The notes under the pieces were generated by a model, which was not told the DNA's origin, did no database searches, and saw only the letters and a list, made by a program, of their open reading frames with translations. A stretch of 64,000 bases of DNA from Nemania diffusa (Eukaryota; Ascomycota; Sordariomycetes; Xylariales; Xylariaceae): positions 4,007,501 through 4,071,500 of the forward strand of contig JBBPUQ010000007.1 in NCBI GenBank assembly GCA_038501195.1, in the 5' to 3' direction. Each line of letters starts with the position of its first letter. Position 1 is the stretch's first letter. Shown here piece after piece: positions 41,456-52,132 of this stretch. The position numbers were made by a program, and so were the translations under genes.

Positions 41456-44400
41456 AAACTAAAGTTTATTTTAACTATTTAAAAAAATAATAAATTTTTA
41501 AAAACTTTTAAACAAATTAATTAATTTTAATATACTAAAATAATATAATTAATTTTTAATAATAATATATTTATTACTAATTATAAAAAAACTAAATAAC
41601 AAATATAGTTTATTAAAAATAAATTAACAAAATTTGCTTTTTAAATATAAATAAACTATAAATAAAATAAGCTATATTAATAGTTTTAAAATTTTTAAAG
41701 TTTATTTAAAAATTATATAAAATATATTTATATTATAAAATATATTATAAATAATAATAATAAGTTTTATTATAACATTTTTAATAATAAAAAACTTTTT
41801 ATTTTTAATATTTATAAAAAGTTCAAATTTATTTATAAAAACTTTAAAAAGTATAACAAGTAATAATAATATATAATTATTAACAAAACTATATATAATA
41901 ATATAGTCGAAAAAATAATAATTAATATTAAACATTTTATTGCTTAAAATAAAACTTTTTAAATAGCTTTTGTTTTTTTTATTAAAAACAAAAAAAAAAT
42001 ATAGTTTAAATATAATAAATTAATAACTTTTAAGCAATTTTAAACAATAATAAATACTTATAATAAAACAATATATTAAAAATTTAAGTATTAAACTTTA
42101 TAATTAAATGTTATTTAAGAAATTGTAAAAAAGCTTAAAAATATAACAAATTTTTTTAAATAAAACGTTTATTTTTTATATATTTAAATAATTAAATTAA
42201 AAAAAAAAACTAAATAATAAAAAGTAAATATAATTTATTAAAAAGTTAATTTTTAAAATGCTATATTTAATAAAACTACAAATATTTATAAAGAAAAAAT
42301 TATAAACTTAAAAAATTAAATCAAAATTTTTTAAAACTAAATTATAACTATAGCAGTTATAATATTAAAGCTTATATTAGTAGTTTTTATTAACAATTTA
42401 GTTTTTATTGAAATAATTTAGCAATAAAAATAAAAATAAAAAAATACTTTAAGATTTAAAACTATTAATAAAGTTTTTATAGTTATTAAAAAAAAAACTA
42501 AATTATTAACTAAAACAACTAATTTATTTATATTTATTAATAATAAATTAATAAAAAATAAAACTAAAGTTTAATTTAAATATTAATTTATATTACTAAA
42601 AAGTAAATTAATTAAAAATATTAACTATTATAACTAAAATTTAAAAAAATCGATTATATTATTAATTAAATAAAAAGTTTTATTTTCGAAAATATTATAG
42701 CATTTATTATAAATAACTATAAAAAAAAGCTTATTTTAAAAACAAGCATAAAAATTTTAAATTATTTATTTATTTATTATTATAATTTTAATAAATATAA
42801 AAAAATATAAATTAAATATTAAAACTTTAAAATATAAAATTTTAATAAATTTATATAATTTAATATAAAGTTTATTAAATAAATTAAAATAGCTTAAATT
42901 AACTTTATAAATTTTAAAAAAAATTTATATAACAAATTATTTAAATAAATTAATAAATTATATATTAAAAAACTATATAATAATTAAATAATATTTGTTA
43001 ATTTTTATAATTATATTTAAATATATAATTATTAATAGTATAAAAATTTTATTATTTAAAAAATATAACAGAAAAAAAACCTTTTAAAAATAATTAAACA
43101 AAAAAAAAACTTAAAGCTTAAAAAAAAAAAAAACTTATAAAATCAAATTTTTATTAAAAAAATAATATTAAATATTTAAATATTTTAATTTTAAATATAG
43201 CTATAAATAACTATTATATTTATATTAAAGTTTTATTTAATTAAACAAAAGTTTTAATTTTATAAAAATAATATTTTATATATTATAATTAAAAATATAA
43301 AAGTAATAAATATTTATATAAATTTAATTTTAAACAGTTTAATATAATTTATATTAATATTATTTTTATTTAAACTATAAAATTTAAATAAATAAAAGCT
43401 ATATTAAAAAAAAAGCTAAAAAATATTGTTTAAAATAATTAAATTTTTATTTTAAATAAATTTATGTATTAATATTAAATATAAATAAATATAAAAAAAT
43501 ATTATTTAATTTTTTATAAAAACTATTAAAAAAAAACCTTTTTTTTATAAATTATATAATAATAAATAATAAATTTATTTTATTAATAAAAATATTAATT
43601 AATATAAAAACTAATATATATTTATTAATTAAATTAAACTTTATTATAAAAATTTTAAAATATTTAAAGTTTAAAACAATTATAAAATTTATATTATTTT
43701 AAATAATAAATTATAATAAAAAAACTATATAAATTATTAATACTGTTTTAAAAATATACTTTTATATTTAAAATAAAACAATTTTAAATATATTTTTATT
43801 AATAATAAATATAAAATATAATATTATTATAAAAAAAAAATATTTAAACTATTATAATATATTAATTAATAGTAAAAAAAAAAAACTATTGTTTTTTAAT
43901 AATTAAAAACTAAAATATTAAACTTTTAAAATTTTAATAAATAATATAAAAAATTTAATTATTAATTTTAATTATTAGCAAAATATAAATTATTAATAAA
44001 AATTAATAAATATAAAAAAAAAAAAAAAAAAACAAACAAATAAATTAAATTTGTTAAAAAAAAAAATAAAATAAAAAAAATATAAAAACTAAATTTAAAA
44101 AAATCTATTTTTATATTAATAAATTTAAATATTAAAAAAAAACAAGTAAAAATTATATAAAAAAACTTTTTAATTATTTTTTAACTATTTATTTTAATTT
44201 TATAGTTTTTATAAACTAGTTTTAATATAAATAAAAACTATTTATAATAAAAAATATAACATATAAAGTATATATTATAAAAAAAAACTTATAAAAATAA
44301 TTTAAATTTATATATTTTATTAATAAAAAAAAAGCAAAAAAACTAAAAATTAAAAATAAAATATAATAATTATAGTTTATATTAATTATAAAAAAATATA

Positions 44401-45179
44401 ATTAAATAATATAAATATTAATTAGTTTAAATTAATATTTTTAATATAATAAAATTTAATATAACAATAAAACAAAAAAATACTATATTATATAATATAA
44501 TTTTATTATATAAATTAAATTAAGTAATTTTTTAAAAAAAATATAAAAAATTAATAAAAAATAAAAAAAAATTAATTAAAGCAATATTATATATAATATT
44601 TAAAAAGTACTATAAATATTTTAATATATTTAATAAAGCAGTTTTAAATAATTTATTTTTATATTATTTAAATATTAATTATTAAATTATTATTAATAAA
44701 CTTTTTAAAGCTTTTTTAAAATATAATATATTATATAAAATATTATTAAAAAAAACAAAAATATATTAAAAATATATTAATAATAATTTAATAAAAAACT
44801 TTATTAAATTAATAATAATATTATAAATAATATTAGTTTTATTTATTAAAAAAAAAACAGTTTTTTATAATTATATATAAATTATAAAAAATTAAATTTA
44901 ATTATTTAAAAAAATAAATATTTATTATTTTTAATTAATAAAATTTTAATTAAAATATTTTAAATTAAAGTTTATATAAAAATAAATATTTAATAAATTT
45001 TTTATTATATTTAAATATTTAAAAAAAATAAATTATTAATAACTTTTTAAATAAAATATAAAATTTATTAATTTAAAATATTTTTATTTAAATTAATAAA
45101 TAAATTTATAATTTTTTAATATTATATAAATAATATATTAAAAAATTATTTAAATATTTTTTATATAATATATATTAAT

Positions 45180-45184
45180 AATAT
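45180..45184 (+). repeat. Target-site duplication, left copy (AATAT)
   Basis: This is identical to 47116-47120, just outside the TG and CA ends of the GC-rich element. Five bases is the usual length for LTR element integrases. Confidence 0.9.
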
Positions 45185-45449
45185 TGTTAGTTCAATAGTT
45201 GTACATACTGCGTACACAGTACATATAGCCTATAGTTAACAGTACTGTAAACGTACAGTTCAGTCAACTGTATAGCACGTAACTTACACGGACCTATATA
45301 ACTTGTACTGTAGCTGAGACTCCTATAAACTTAGACTTACAGAATACAGTATTTTTAACCAGTTTCGACAATTTTGTAACCTTTTTCTTCAGCGTTCAGT
45401 AGGCATGCTCTGTACAATGTACTCTCGTTAGTAATACAGCCAATCAACA
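45185..45449 (+). repeat. 5' LTR of the GC-rich element (mutated copy)
   Basis: The LTR starts TGTTAGTTCAATAGTTGTAC and ends CAATCAACA. Compared with the 3' LTR I count about 30 base differences outside the poly-C tract, all with C or G in the 3' LTR and T or A here. The 22-base C run of the 3' LTR is replaced by a shorter T-rich tract (CCTTTTTCTTC). The palindrome near the start is broken at four positions. Confidence 0.9.
45295..45301 (+). promoter_or_regulatory. TATA-box candidate in the 5' LTR
   Basis: TATATAA lies about 110 bases into the LTR and is conserved at 46950-46956 in the 3' LTR. The position is plausible for a U3 promoter. Whether it was active is inference. Confidence 0.5.
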
Positions 45450-45583
45450 CTGATCAGTAGTTTATTAGCAACTACAAATTAGCAAGATTGAAAAAATAAA
45501 AACCAGCTATAAAGTAGCTTCTGTTTAAATCTTTGACTTTGTCGACTAAAGTGAACTACTATTCGGTCGACAAGCGAAAAAAA

Positions 45584-45948
45584 GTTAAATCGACTATTGT
45601 ACAACAAGAATTAACTTATTGCGAGGTCGAAGTGACTTTTTATGCAATAGCTAGTACTTTTCGTACAGTAGATCGACGAAACGGCGAGCTATTTCGCCAC
45701 TCTCTGTACTAATTTCGACAATTTTTTTACAGAGCAGAATCGACCTCCGACCGACTTCGACCGGACAAGACTGTCAAATCGACAACTCCTTTGTACACCT
45801 ACTCCCTTGGCCCGTTACAACTTTGGAAACCAACGTACAAAGAAGCGTTAAATCAACAATTCGAACAACAAAAACTTACTTACTGCGAGGTCGAAGTAAC
45901 TTCTCACGCAGTAACTAGTACTTTTCGTACGATAAATTGACGAAACGG
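45584..45948 (+). repeat. Internal direct repeat pair of about 101 bp, 263 bp apart
   Basis: Positions 45584-45684 and 45847-45948 share GTTAAATC...GCGAGGTCGAAGT...CTAGTACTTTTCGTAC...GACGAAACGG. Both begin in similar ACAA(A/G)-rich sequence. Differences are mostly transitions and occur in both directions, so each copy has lost different C/G sites. The repeat is specific to this element and has no coding frame. Confidence 0.85.
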
Positions 45949-45983
45949 TCGACGTATTACCTAGACTGACGTCGACACCCCTA

Positions 45984-45997
45984 CCCCCCCCCCCCCC
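45984..45997 (+). repeat. Poly-C run (14 bases)
   Basis: This is an uninterrupted C14, followed by the CTACTCC region. Such runs are prone to length error in sequencing. Confidence 0.95.
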
Positions 45998-46054
45998 TAC
46001 TCCTTTTTGGTCGACAAGCTACTATATCGTCGACCAACCACCTGACTAGGGTTG

Positions 46055-46240
46055 AGACCAGTCAATCAACCAGTCAATCAGCCAGTCAATCGGCTAGCTA
46101 GTCGACCAACCAGTCACCTGACTGGACCTAGGACCAGTCAATTGACCAGTTTAGAGACCAGTTACCTGACCAGTTTAGGGACCAGTCACCTGACCAGGTC
46201 CGCGACTAGCCAATCGACCAGGTCGAAGACCAGTCAAAAG
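46055..46240 (+). repeat. GACCAGTCA minisatellite (12/24-bp unit)
   Basis: Degenerate units of the type GACCAGTCACCT and GACCAGTTTAGG are repeated about 15 times. Because 12 and 24 are multiples of three, one frame stays open across it (46052-46291) and would give a Thr/Ser/Pro-rich repeat peptide. It starts only with TTG and carries no domain. I treat it as a non-coding tandem repeat. Confidence 0.85.
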
Positions 46241-46436
46241 GACCCCCTAAGACCCTCTCGGACCCCCTCGACCCCCCTAGGACCCCTTTGACCTCCTAGG
46301 GCCTCGCAGGCCTTCGAAAAAGGACCCTTTGGGACCCCCCTTGACCCCTTGATTCTTCGACCCCCTTTGACCCCCCTTGGTCCTCGACCCTCCTCGACCC
46401 CCCCCTCCCGGACCCCCCCCCTCGGTACAAAGCACC
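46241..46436 (+). repeat. C-rich, strand-asymmetric GACCCCCT repeat tract
   Basis: Irregular repeats of GACCCCCT, GACCCCTTTGACC and TCGACCC make the + strand strongly C-rich and G-poor. It ends with C7 and C9 runs before CTCGGTACAA. A second, shorter tract of the same kind lies at about 46616-46730. No known function can be read from it. Confidence 0.8.
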
Positions 46437-46455
46437 AAATATAGCCGTACGACCT

Positions 46456-46521
46456 GTATGGTTGACCGACAAGGTTAAAACCTTCCAGAAGGAGTAGGAC
46501 TGTTTCTGGGACAGTCCATAC
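46456..46521 (+). other. Nested hairpin-forming segment
   Basis: The outer arms GTATGG (46456-46461) and CCATAC (46516-46521) are perfect complements. Inside are AAGGTT/AACCTT (46471-46484) and GGACTGT/ACAGTCC (46497-46517, 7-base loop). Two inner stems within an outer stem could form a compact RNA or DNA fold. Function is unknown; a packaging or dimerisation signal is one possibility. Confidence 0.5.
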
Positions 46522-46615
46522 GACCCCCTTTTTCCTATAGCGGTGCTAGAAAAAGCTATTCTGGCACTTCTGCGTAAAAAGGACCCTTCGGATAAGTATT
46601 TTACCTGTACGCTTT

Positions 46616-46730
46616 TACCCCCTCGACTACTTTCGACCCCCTAGGACCTCCTAGACCCTCTAGACCCCCTAGGGCCCTGTCGACGACCCTTGACCCCTTT
46701 GGACCCCTGACCCTCTCAACCACCCTTGGT
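46616..46730 (+). repeat. Second C-rich GACCCCCT tract
   Basis: Its repeat vocabulary matches 46241-46436 (CGACCCCCTAGGACC, CTAGACCCCCTAGGG). The interval between the two tracts holds the hairpin segment and a stretch of about 90 bases of mixed sequence. Confidence 0.75.
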
Positions 46731-46855
46731 CACACCTGGTCCTTTCTATAGGTTCGAATACTCGTACGACAAGCGAATAAGTGTTGGTAGATAGTTGGTT
46801 GGATAAGGTACATGGATAGGACATATAAAAAGTTGCCAGTGTTGGTCCAATAGTT

Positions 46856-46881
46856 GTACGTACTGCGTACGCAGTACGTAC
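46856..46881 (+). promoter_or_regulatory. 26-bp perfect palindrome in the LTR
   Basis: The sequence is its own reverse complement over 26 bases, centred on TGCGTACGCA and flanked by GTACGTAC on both sides. The 5' LTR equivalent (45201-45226) is broken at four positions. It is followed by further inverted repeats (ACAGTACTGT at 46894-46903, inside TACAGTTGAC/GTCAACTGTA). A protein-binding site in U3 or a fold-back structure is possible; neither is shown. Confidence 0.85.
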
Positions 46882-46949
46882 AGCCTACAGTTGACAGTAC
46901 TGTAGACGTACAGTCCAGTCAACTGTACGGCACGTGACCTGCACGGACC

Positions 46950-46956
46950 TATATAA
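46950..46956 (+). promoter_or_regulatory. TATA-box candidate in the 3' LTR
   Basis: TATATAA at the same offset as in the 5' LTR, just downstream of the palindrome cluster. Confidence 0.45.
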
Positions 46957-47115
46957 CCTGTACTGTAGCCGAGACCCCCACAAACCTAGACTTACAGAAT
47001 ACAGTATTTTTGACCAGTTTCGACAATCCTGTGACCCCCCCCCCCCCCCCCCCCCCGGCGTTCAGTGGGCATGCCCCGTACGATGTACTCTCGTTAGTAG
47101 TACAGCCAATCAACA

Positions 47116-47120
47116 AATAT
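47116..47120 (+). repeat. Target-site duplication, right copy (AATAT)
   Basis: This matches 45180-45184 exactly. After it the A+T-only sequence of element H resumes. Confidence 0.9.
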
Positions 47121-49898
47121 ATTAATTTATTTTAATAATAAATTAAAATATAAATATTATATTAATAAAATATTAGTTTATTTAAAAAAAACTAAATTAT
47201 AAATTAATTTTAAAAAGTATAAATTTTATATAATAAAAACTAAGTTTTTAAAATTTATTATAAAAATATATAAAATAAAAATTAATTTAAATAAAATAAA
47301 AATTATATATTATTAAAACTTATTTTATAATAAAAAAAAAAAAATATATTTTAAAAAAATATAATTATTTTTAAACTTTTATAATTTTTATAAAAAATTT
47401 ATAAAAAAATATAAATAAATTATAAAATTATTAATTGATTTTATATATATTAATATAATATTTTAATAAATTAAAAAATATTAAAAAATATTTGAAGCTT
47501 TATAAATAATTTTAATAAATATATTTATTTTAAAGTATTTTTTTTATAACATTAAAACTATAATAAAAATTAATTTTTTTAATAATATAATATTAAATAT
47601 ATTATTTTAAAAAAATAGTTTAAAAAAACTATAAAAATTAATAGTTTTTTTTTTAAAAATATTTTATAATATAAAATTTAATTATAAAATATATAATAAA
47701 AAATACTAATAATTATAAAAAAACTTTTATATTAAAAAGCAAAATTTATTAATATATAATATTTTTTTATAATTTTAATAAATTATATAGTTTTAAAATA
47801 TTTTAATATAAAAAAAATATTAAACTTTTAATAAATAAAATAAATAAAATTTATAAATTATTATTATTTTGTAATTATATATTGTTTAAATTTAAAAAAT
47901 ATTATTATTAATTTTTTTTTAAAGCTTTTAAAAAATATAAAAATATAAAAAAAAAAAAAAACAAACAAAAAATAATAATTTTATTTAAACTAATAATTTT
48001 TTTTAATAAAACTTTATAAAAATTTATAATAATATATATATTAAAAAATAATATTATATTTTTATTAATTTTTAAAATATTATTAATTAATTTAATTTTA
48101 AAAGTTAATAAAATTAATAAAAGTTTAATTAAATATAAAAAAAAAACTTATATTAATTAAAACTTAAATTAAATAATATTAAATAATTTAATATTATATA
48201 AAAAATATTTAATAATATTAAATATTAATTATTTATATATTAAACTAATTAAAAAAATATATATTTAATTAATTATAATATATTTAAAAAAAAATAAAAT
48301 AAAAATTATAATAATTTAAAAATATTAATAGTTTAAAATTTATAAAAAAATAAATTAATATATAATAAATTGTTTATATAAAATAATTAAAGTTTTAAAA
48401 AATAAAATATTAAAAAAATTAAAACTTTTAAATATATTAAAATATATATAATAATATATAATAATAAATTTTAAATATTTTTTTATAAATAATAATAAAA
48501 ACAATATAATTTTTTATATAATTAATAAATTATTTAAATTTATATAAATTATAATTTATAAAAATATAATAACTATAAAATAAATTATAAAAATATATTA
48601 TAATAAATTATATTAAATATATAATTAATTAAAAAGTTTTATTAATAATTATAATTTTTAATTTATAACTAAATTTATAAATAAATTATTTTAAATTTAT
48701 AAAATAAAACTAAACTTTTTTTTTACTAGTTATAAATAAATTATTAAACAAATAAAAATTATATATTAATAAATAAATTAAAAGTTATAATTTTTTATTA
48801 ACTATTTTTAAAAAAACTAATTTAAAATATTATTAATATTAAATATAATATAAATATTATTATTATATAAATTATTAAAAAGTTTATTTTTATATAAAAT
48901 ATTAATTAATTAAGTTATAAAAATAATATTTAATTAAAAAATTAAAATAAAAAAATTAATATTTAAATTAAAAAAAAAAAATTAAATTATAAAAAAATAT
49001 AAAATTTTATAACTAAAATATATAAATATATAATAATAATAAAATAATAAATATTTTAAGTTTAATAAAAAATAATTAATTAAATTAATAAATATTAATA
49101 AAATTTTAACTTTTTAATAAAAAATTAAATATATATTTTATAAAAAAAAAAAAAATAAACAAATTAATTTAATAATAAATTAAACTATTTAATAACAAAA
49201 ATATATTATAAAATTATTAATAATAATAAAAAAAATATTTTTGAATTTTATTTATTAAACTTTTAAAAAAGTATTTAATAGTTTTATATAAATTAATTAT
49301 ATAAATATATAAAAAATTTACTTTTAAAATAAAATTTTAAATGTTTTAAAAAAAAAGTTATAAATTTTAAATATAATAAAAAAAAATAAAAAGTTAAAAA
49401 AGTTTTATTGTTATATATTAAATTAAACAAATTTTATTATAAAATAATTTAAAAAAAATAAAATTATAACAATTAATAATATTTAATAAATATTTTAAAA
49501 AAAATTTATATATATATATAAAAATTTTATAATTAAAACTTTAATATAAAAAGTTTTTTTATAAAGTTATTAAAATAAAAAAAAACAATATAAAAAAAAT
49601 ATTTATAAAAAAATATTTTAATAATAATAAAATAAATATAACAAAAAAACATTATATATATAAAAAATAAAAAAGTTTTTAAATATATATATAATATTAT
49701 ATAAAAATTAATATTATTATTAAATTAATTATTAATATAATAAAAAAATAATAAAAATTAAAAGTTTTTATATATAAATTAATTATATATAACTAAAAAT
49801 ATTTTTTTATTATTTAAAAGTATTAATTTTAAAAACTTGCAATTTAAATATTTATTGCAATAAAAATTTAAATTAAGCTTTTTTTATATAAAAAAAGT

Positions 49899-50205
49899 TA
49901 TTATAAATTATATTTATATTTAAATAAATAAATTTTAAAAATAATTAATATATATAATATAATTAATATAATTAAAATAATTAAATAAATTTTATTGTTT
50001 ATTTAAAATAATAAATTTATTAAAAATTAAATAAAATAATAAATATAAAAAAAAAAAATAATAAATAAAAAAACACTTATATAAATATATCAACTTAATT
50101 TAAAAAGTTAAGTTTATTTTTTAATTTTTTCAACTTTAGTTTTTTTTTTAAAATATATAATATTATTTAATTTTTAAATTTATTATTAATATTATATTTA
50201 TTATA
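49899..50205. repeat. Right LTR of element H
   Basis: The LTR starts TATTATAAAT where the left LTR has TGTTATAAAC, and ends TTATATTTATTATA. It has the same length as the left LTR (307). Almost all differences are A or T here against G or C on the left, so this copy is more heavily mutated. Confidence 0.85.
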
Positions 50206-50863
50206 TTATTTATATAATTATATTATTATTAAAGTTTTTATTATTTTTATTTATATATTTTTTAATAATATATAAAAGTTTTTTATATATTTTAATATTT
50301 TTATTATTTTTAATAATAGTAATAAATTTTTTTTAAAATATATAATTAATATTTATTAATATTAATTTTATTTAATTATTAAAATTTATTATAAATATTT
50401 ATATAAATTATTTATTTTTAATTTTTAATTATATATAATTTTATAAATATTTTATAAAATATATTGTTAATTATAAAAGTTTAATAAATTAATTAAAGTT
50501 AATAGTTATATTTTAATATTTAAAATTAATTTATTTTTTTTAAATTTTTATTTCAATATTATTATTTTTAACTATATTTTTATATATAAATTTATTTTTA
50601 TTATATAAAATTATTAACTTATTAATTTAAATTTATTTAATTATTATAACTATAATTATTATAGTTATTTTTATTATAAATATTAATATAATAATAAAAA
50701 ATAATAAAATAAAAAAAAATAAAAAAAATAAAATAATTAAAAAAATAAATATATAAAATAATTTATAATTTTATTAATTTTTATATAAAAATAATTAAAT
50801 TATTATATAAAACTAATTTTAATTTTATAATAATTAAATATTTTTTATTTAATAGTTAATTTG
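50206..50863. other. AT-only spacer, no gene
   Basis: It begins with the right target-site copy of H (TTATT, 50206-50210). No frame or repeat could be assigned. Confidence 0.45.
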
Positions 50864-51145
50864 TAATAAATGTAATTAAAAGTAATTAAATAAAATAGTA
50901 ATAAAAAATAAAATATAAATTTAATAAAAAAAAAAACTTGTAGTAATTTTTAAAACTTAAAATTTAAAAATATATATAAATTTTTATAAATTTTTATAAA
51001 TTTTTATAAATTTTTATAAGTTTTTATTTAATTTATAAATATATATAAATATTATTTTTTTTATAAATATTAATTAATATAGCTTATTTTAAAAGTATAT
51101 TATTTTTATATAAGTTTTTTTATTTAAAACTTTTAAAAGCTTTTA
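50864..51145 (-). repeat. G-type LTR, reverse orientation, solo or remnant
   Basis: In reverse complement this matches the LTR of element G over its full length, from TAAAAGCTTTTAAAAGTTTT to TACTTTTAATTACATTTATTA. A run of TATAAATTTT units (50976-51020) corresponds to the TTTATAAAAA run in the 5' LTR of G. It keeps more C and G than its surroundings. No G interior adjoins it, so it is probably a solo LTR left by recombination. Confidence 0.7.
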
Positions 51146-51299
51146 TTAATTTAATATATTTTTAATTAATTAATATATATAATAATTTATTTTTTATATA
51201 AAAAAAAAAAAAAAAATATAAAAACTATTTTTAATAATAACTAGTTTTTGCTTTTTTATTTTATTAATTTATAATTATATTTTATAATTATTAATTAAT

Positions 51300-51610
51300 A
51301 TTAATAAAACTTTTTATATATATATATATAAAAAAGTTTAAAATAATTTATAAAATTTAAAGTTTATTTTTAAGTTTTAAAGTTTTATATTAATTTATAT
51401 ATTTATTTTATAAAAAAAAATATAATTAAAAAAGTTATATATAAATTATATATATATATATATATATATAAAATTTATAAACTTTATAAATTTTAATAAA
51501 TTTTTATAATTTTTATTTATTTAATTATTTAATAAAAGTTTTAATTTAAATTTTAGTTATATATATTTAATATATATATATAAATTTTATTAAATTATTA
51601 ATTTAATATT
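51300..51610 (-). repeat. Terminal block B, reverse orientation
   Basis: This is long-form B in reverse, with TTAATAAAACTTTTTATATATA at its left and TATATATATAAATTTTATTAAATT at its right. It is not followed by family A, so it is an isolated or truncated copy. The next about 520 bases (to 52132) are AT-only without recognisable content. Confidence 0.6.
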
Positions 51611-52132
51611 ATATAATAATATTTATAATATTTTTATAAATATTATTTTTATATTTATATATAAAAAAAATAAAAAAAATAAATTATTTTTATAAAATAT
51701 TTATTTATAAATAAAAAAAGTTTAATTAAAATTTTAATATAATAATTATATTTTATTTAAAAATAAATTTTTTTTTAATTAAAATTATTAATATTATTTT
51801 AATTTATTATTTTTAATAATTAATATAAAATTAATTTATAAAATTTTTTTTTATTATTAATAAATTTTATAAATAAAAAAATAATTAATAAAATAATAAT
51901 TAAAATTATAAATAATTAATTATTTTAGTAAATTTATTTAATTTTTAAATTTAATTTTAAATTTTTAAATAATAATATTTTTATAAAAAATATAAATAAT
52001 ATATTTTATTAATAATTTAATATTAAATAATAATTAATAAATAAAAAATAATTTTAAAATAATATTATAAATATAAAAAATATAAAAATTAATAAAATAT
52101 AATTTTTAATTAAAAAATGTAAAAAAAAAAAT

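Larger units (their letters stand above)
45185..47115 (+). mobile_element. GC-rich non-autonomous LTR element (TRIM/LARD-like), nested in H
   Basis: This 1931-bp element is the only sequence of normal base composition in the window. It has LTRs of 265 bp (45185-45449) and 276 bp (46840-47115), TG...CA ends and a perfect 5-bp target duplication. The roughly 1.39-kb interior has no gag, protease, RT or integrase signature in any frame. It instead contains a duplicated 101-bp block, a C14 run, a minisatellite (46055-46240), C-rich runs and a small hairpin region (46456-46521). It would depend on enzymes from another element, and the target length is compatible with Gypsy or Copia integrase. No convincing primer-binding site or polypurine tract is visible, so strand is assigned by TATA orientation only. 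A/T content falls from left to right across the element, so its left part looks more heavily mutated. Confidence 0.85.
46840..47115 (+). repeat. 3' LTR of the GC-rich element (little-mutated copy)
   Basis: The LTR starts TGTTGGTCCAATAGTTGTAC and ends CAGCCAATCAACA. It keeps C and G at every site where the 5' LTR has T or A. It contains a 22-base C run (47035-47056), a 26-bp perfect palindrome (46856-46881), a 10-bp inverted repeat (46886-46895 with 46918-46927) and TATATAA at 46950-46956. The open frame 46934-47125 starts with GTG, runs through the C tract as a Pro run and has no domain; I do not regard it as a gene. Confidence 0.9.
41149..50205. mobile_element. Element H: decayed LTR retrotransposon, hosting the GC-rich element
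   Basis: Two direct repeats of exactly 307 bp (41149-41455 and 49899-50205) flank it. Flanking 5-mers are CTATT (41144-41148) and TTATT (50206-50210), a target-site duplication with one C-to-T change. Without the nested insertion (45185-47115 plus one 5-bp target copy) H is about 7.1 kb, a normal autonomous LTR element size. Its interior keeps scattered C and G (for example AAAAGCTTATTTTAAAAACA near 42725), but I could not recognise RT or integrase in any frame, so superfamily and strand stay open. An A-rich CAAACAAA-type tract occurs twice (44030 and 47960). Confidence 0.8.

Noticed and set aside
41702..41935. 77-codon open frame on the minus strand with hydrophobic runs
   Set aside because: The Ile/Phe/Leu runs are a by-product of A+T-only sequence and give a false look of membrane segments. 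It lies inside decayed element H and lacks any motif.
45450..45480. Primer-binding site just after the 5' LTR of the GC-rich element
   Set aside because: The sequence CTGATCAGTAG does not match a tRNA 3' end that I can recognise with confidence, and this end of the element is mutated, so no call is made.
46052..46291. 79-codon open frame reading through the minisatellite
   Set aside because: It has only a TTG start, which a fungal nuclear gene would not normally use. The frame stays open because the repeat unit is a multiple of three. No domain is present.
46934..47125. 63-codon open frame in the 3' LTR with a Pro run
   Set aside because: It starts with GTG and the Pro run is the poly-C tract. 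It runs out of the LTR into the target site and is not a plausible gene.
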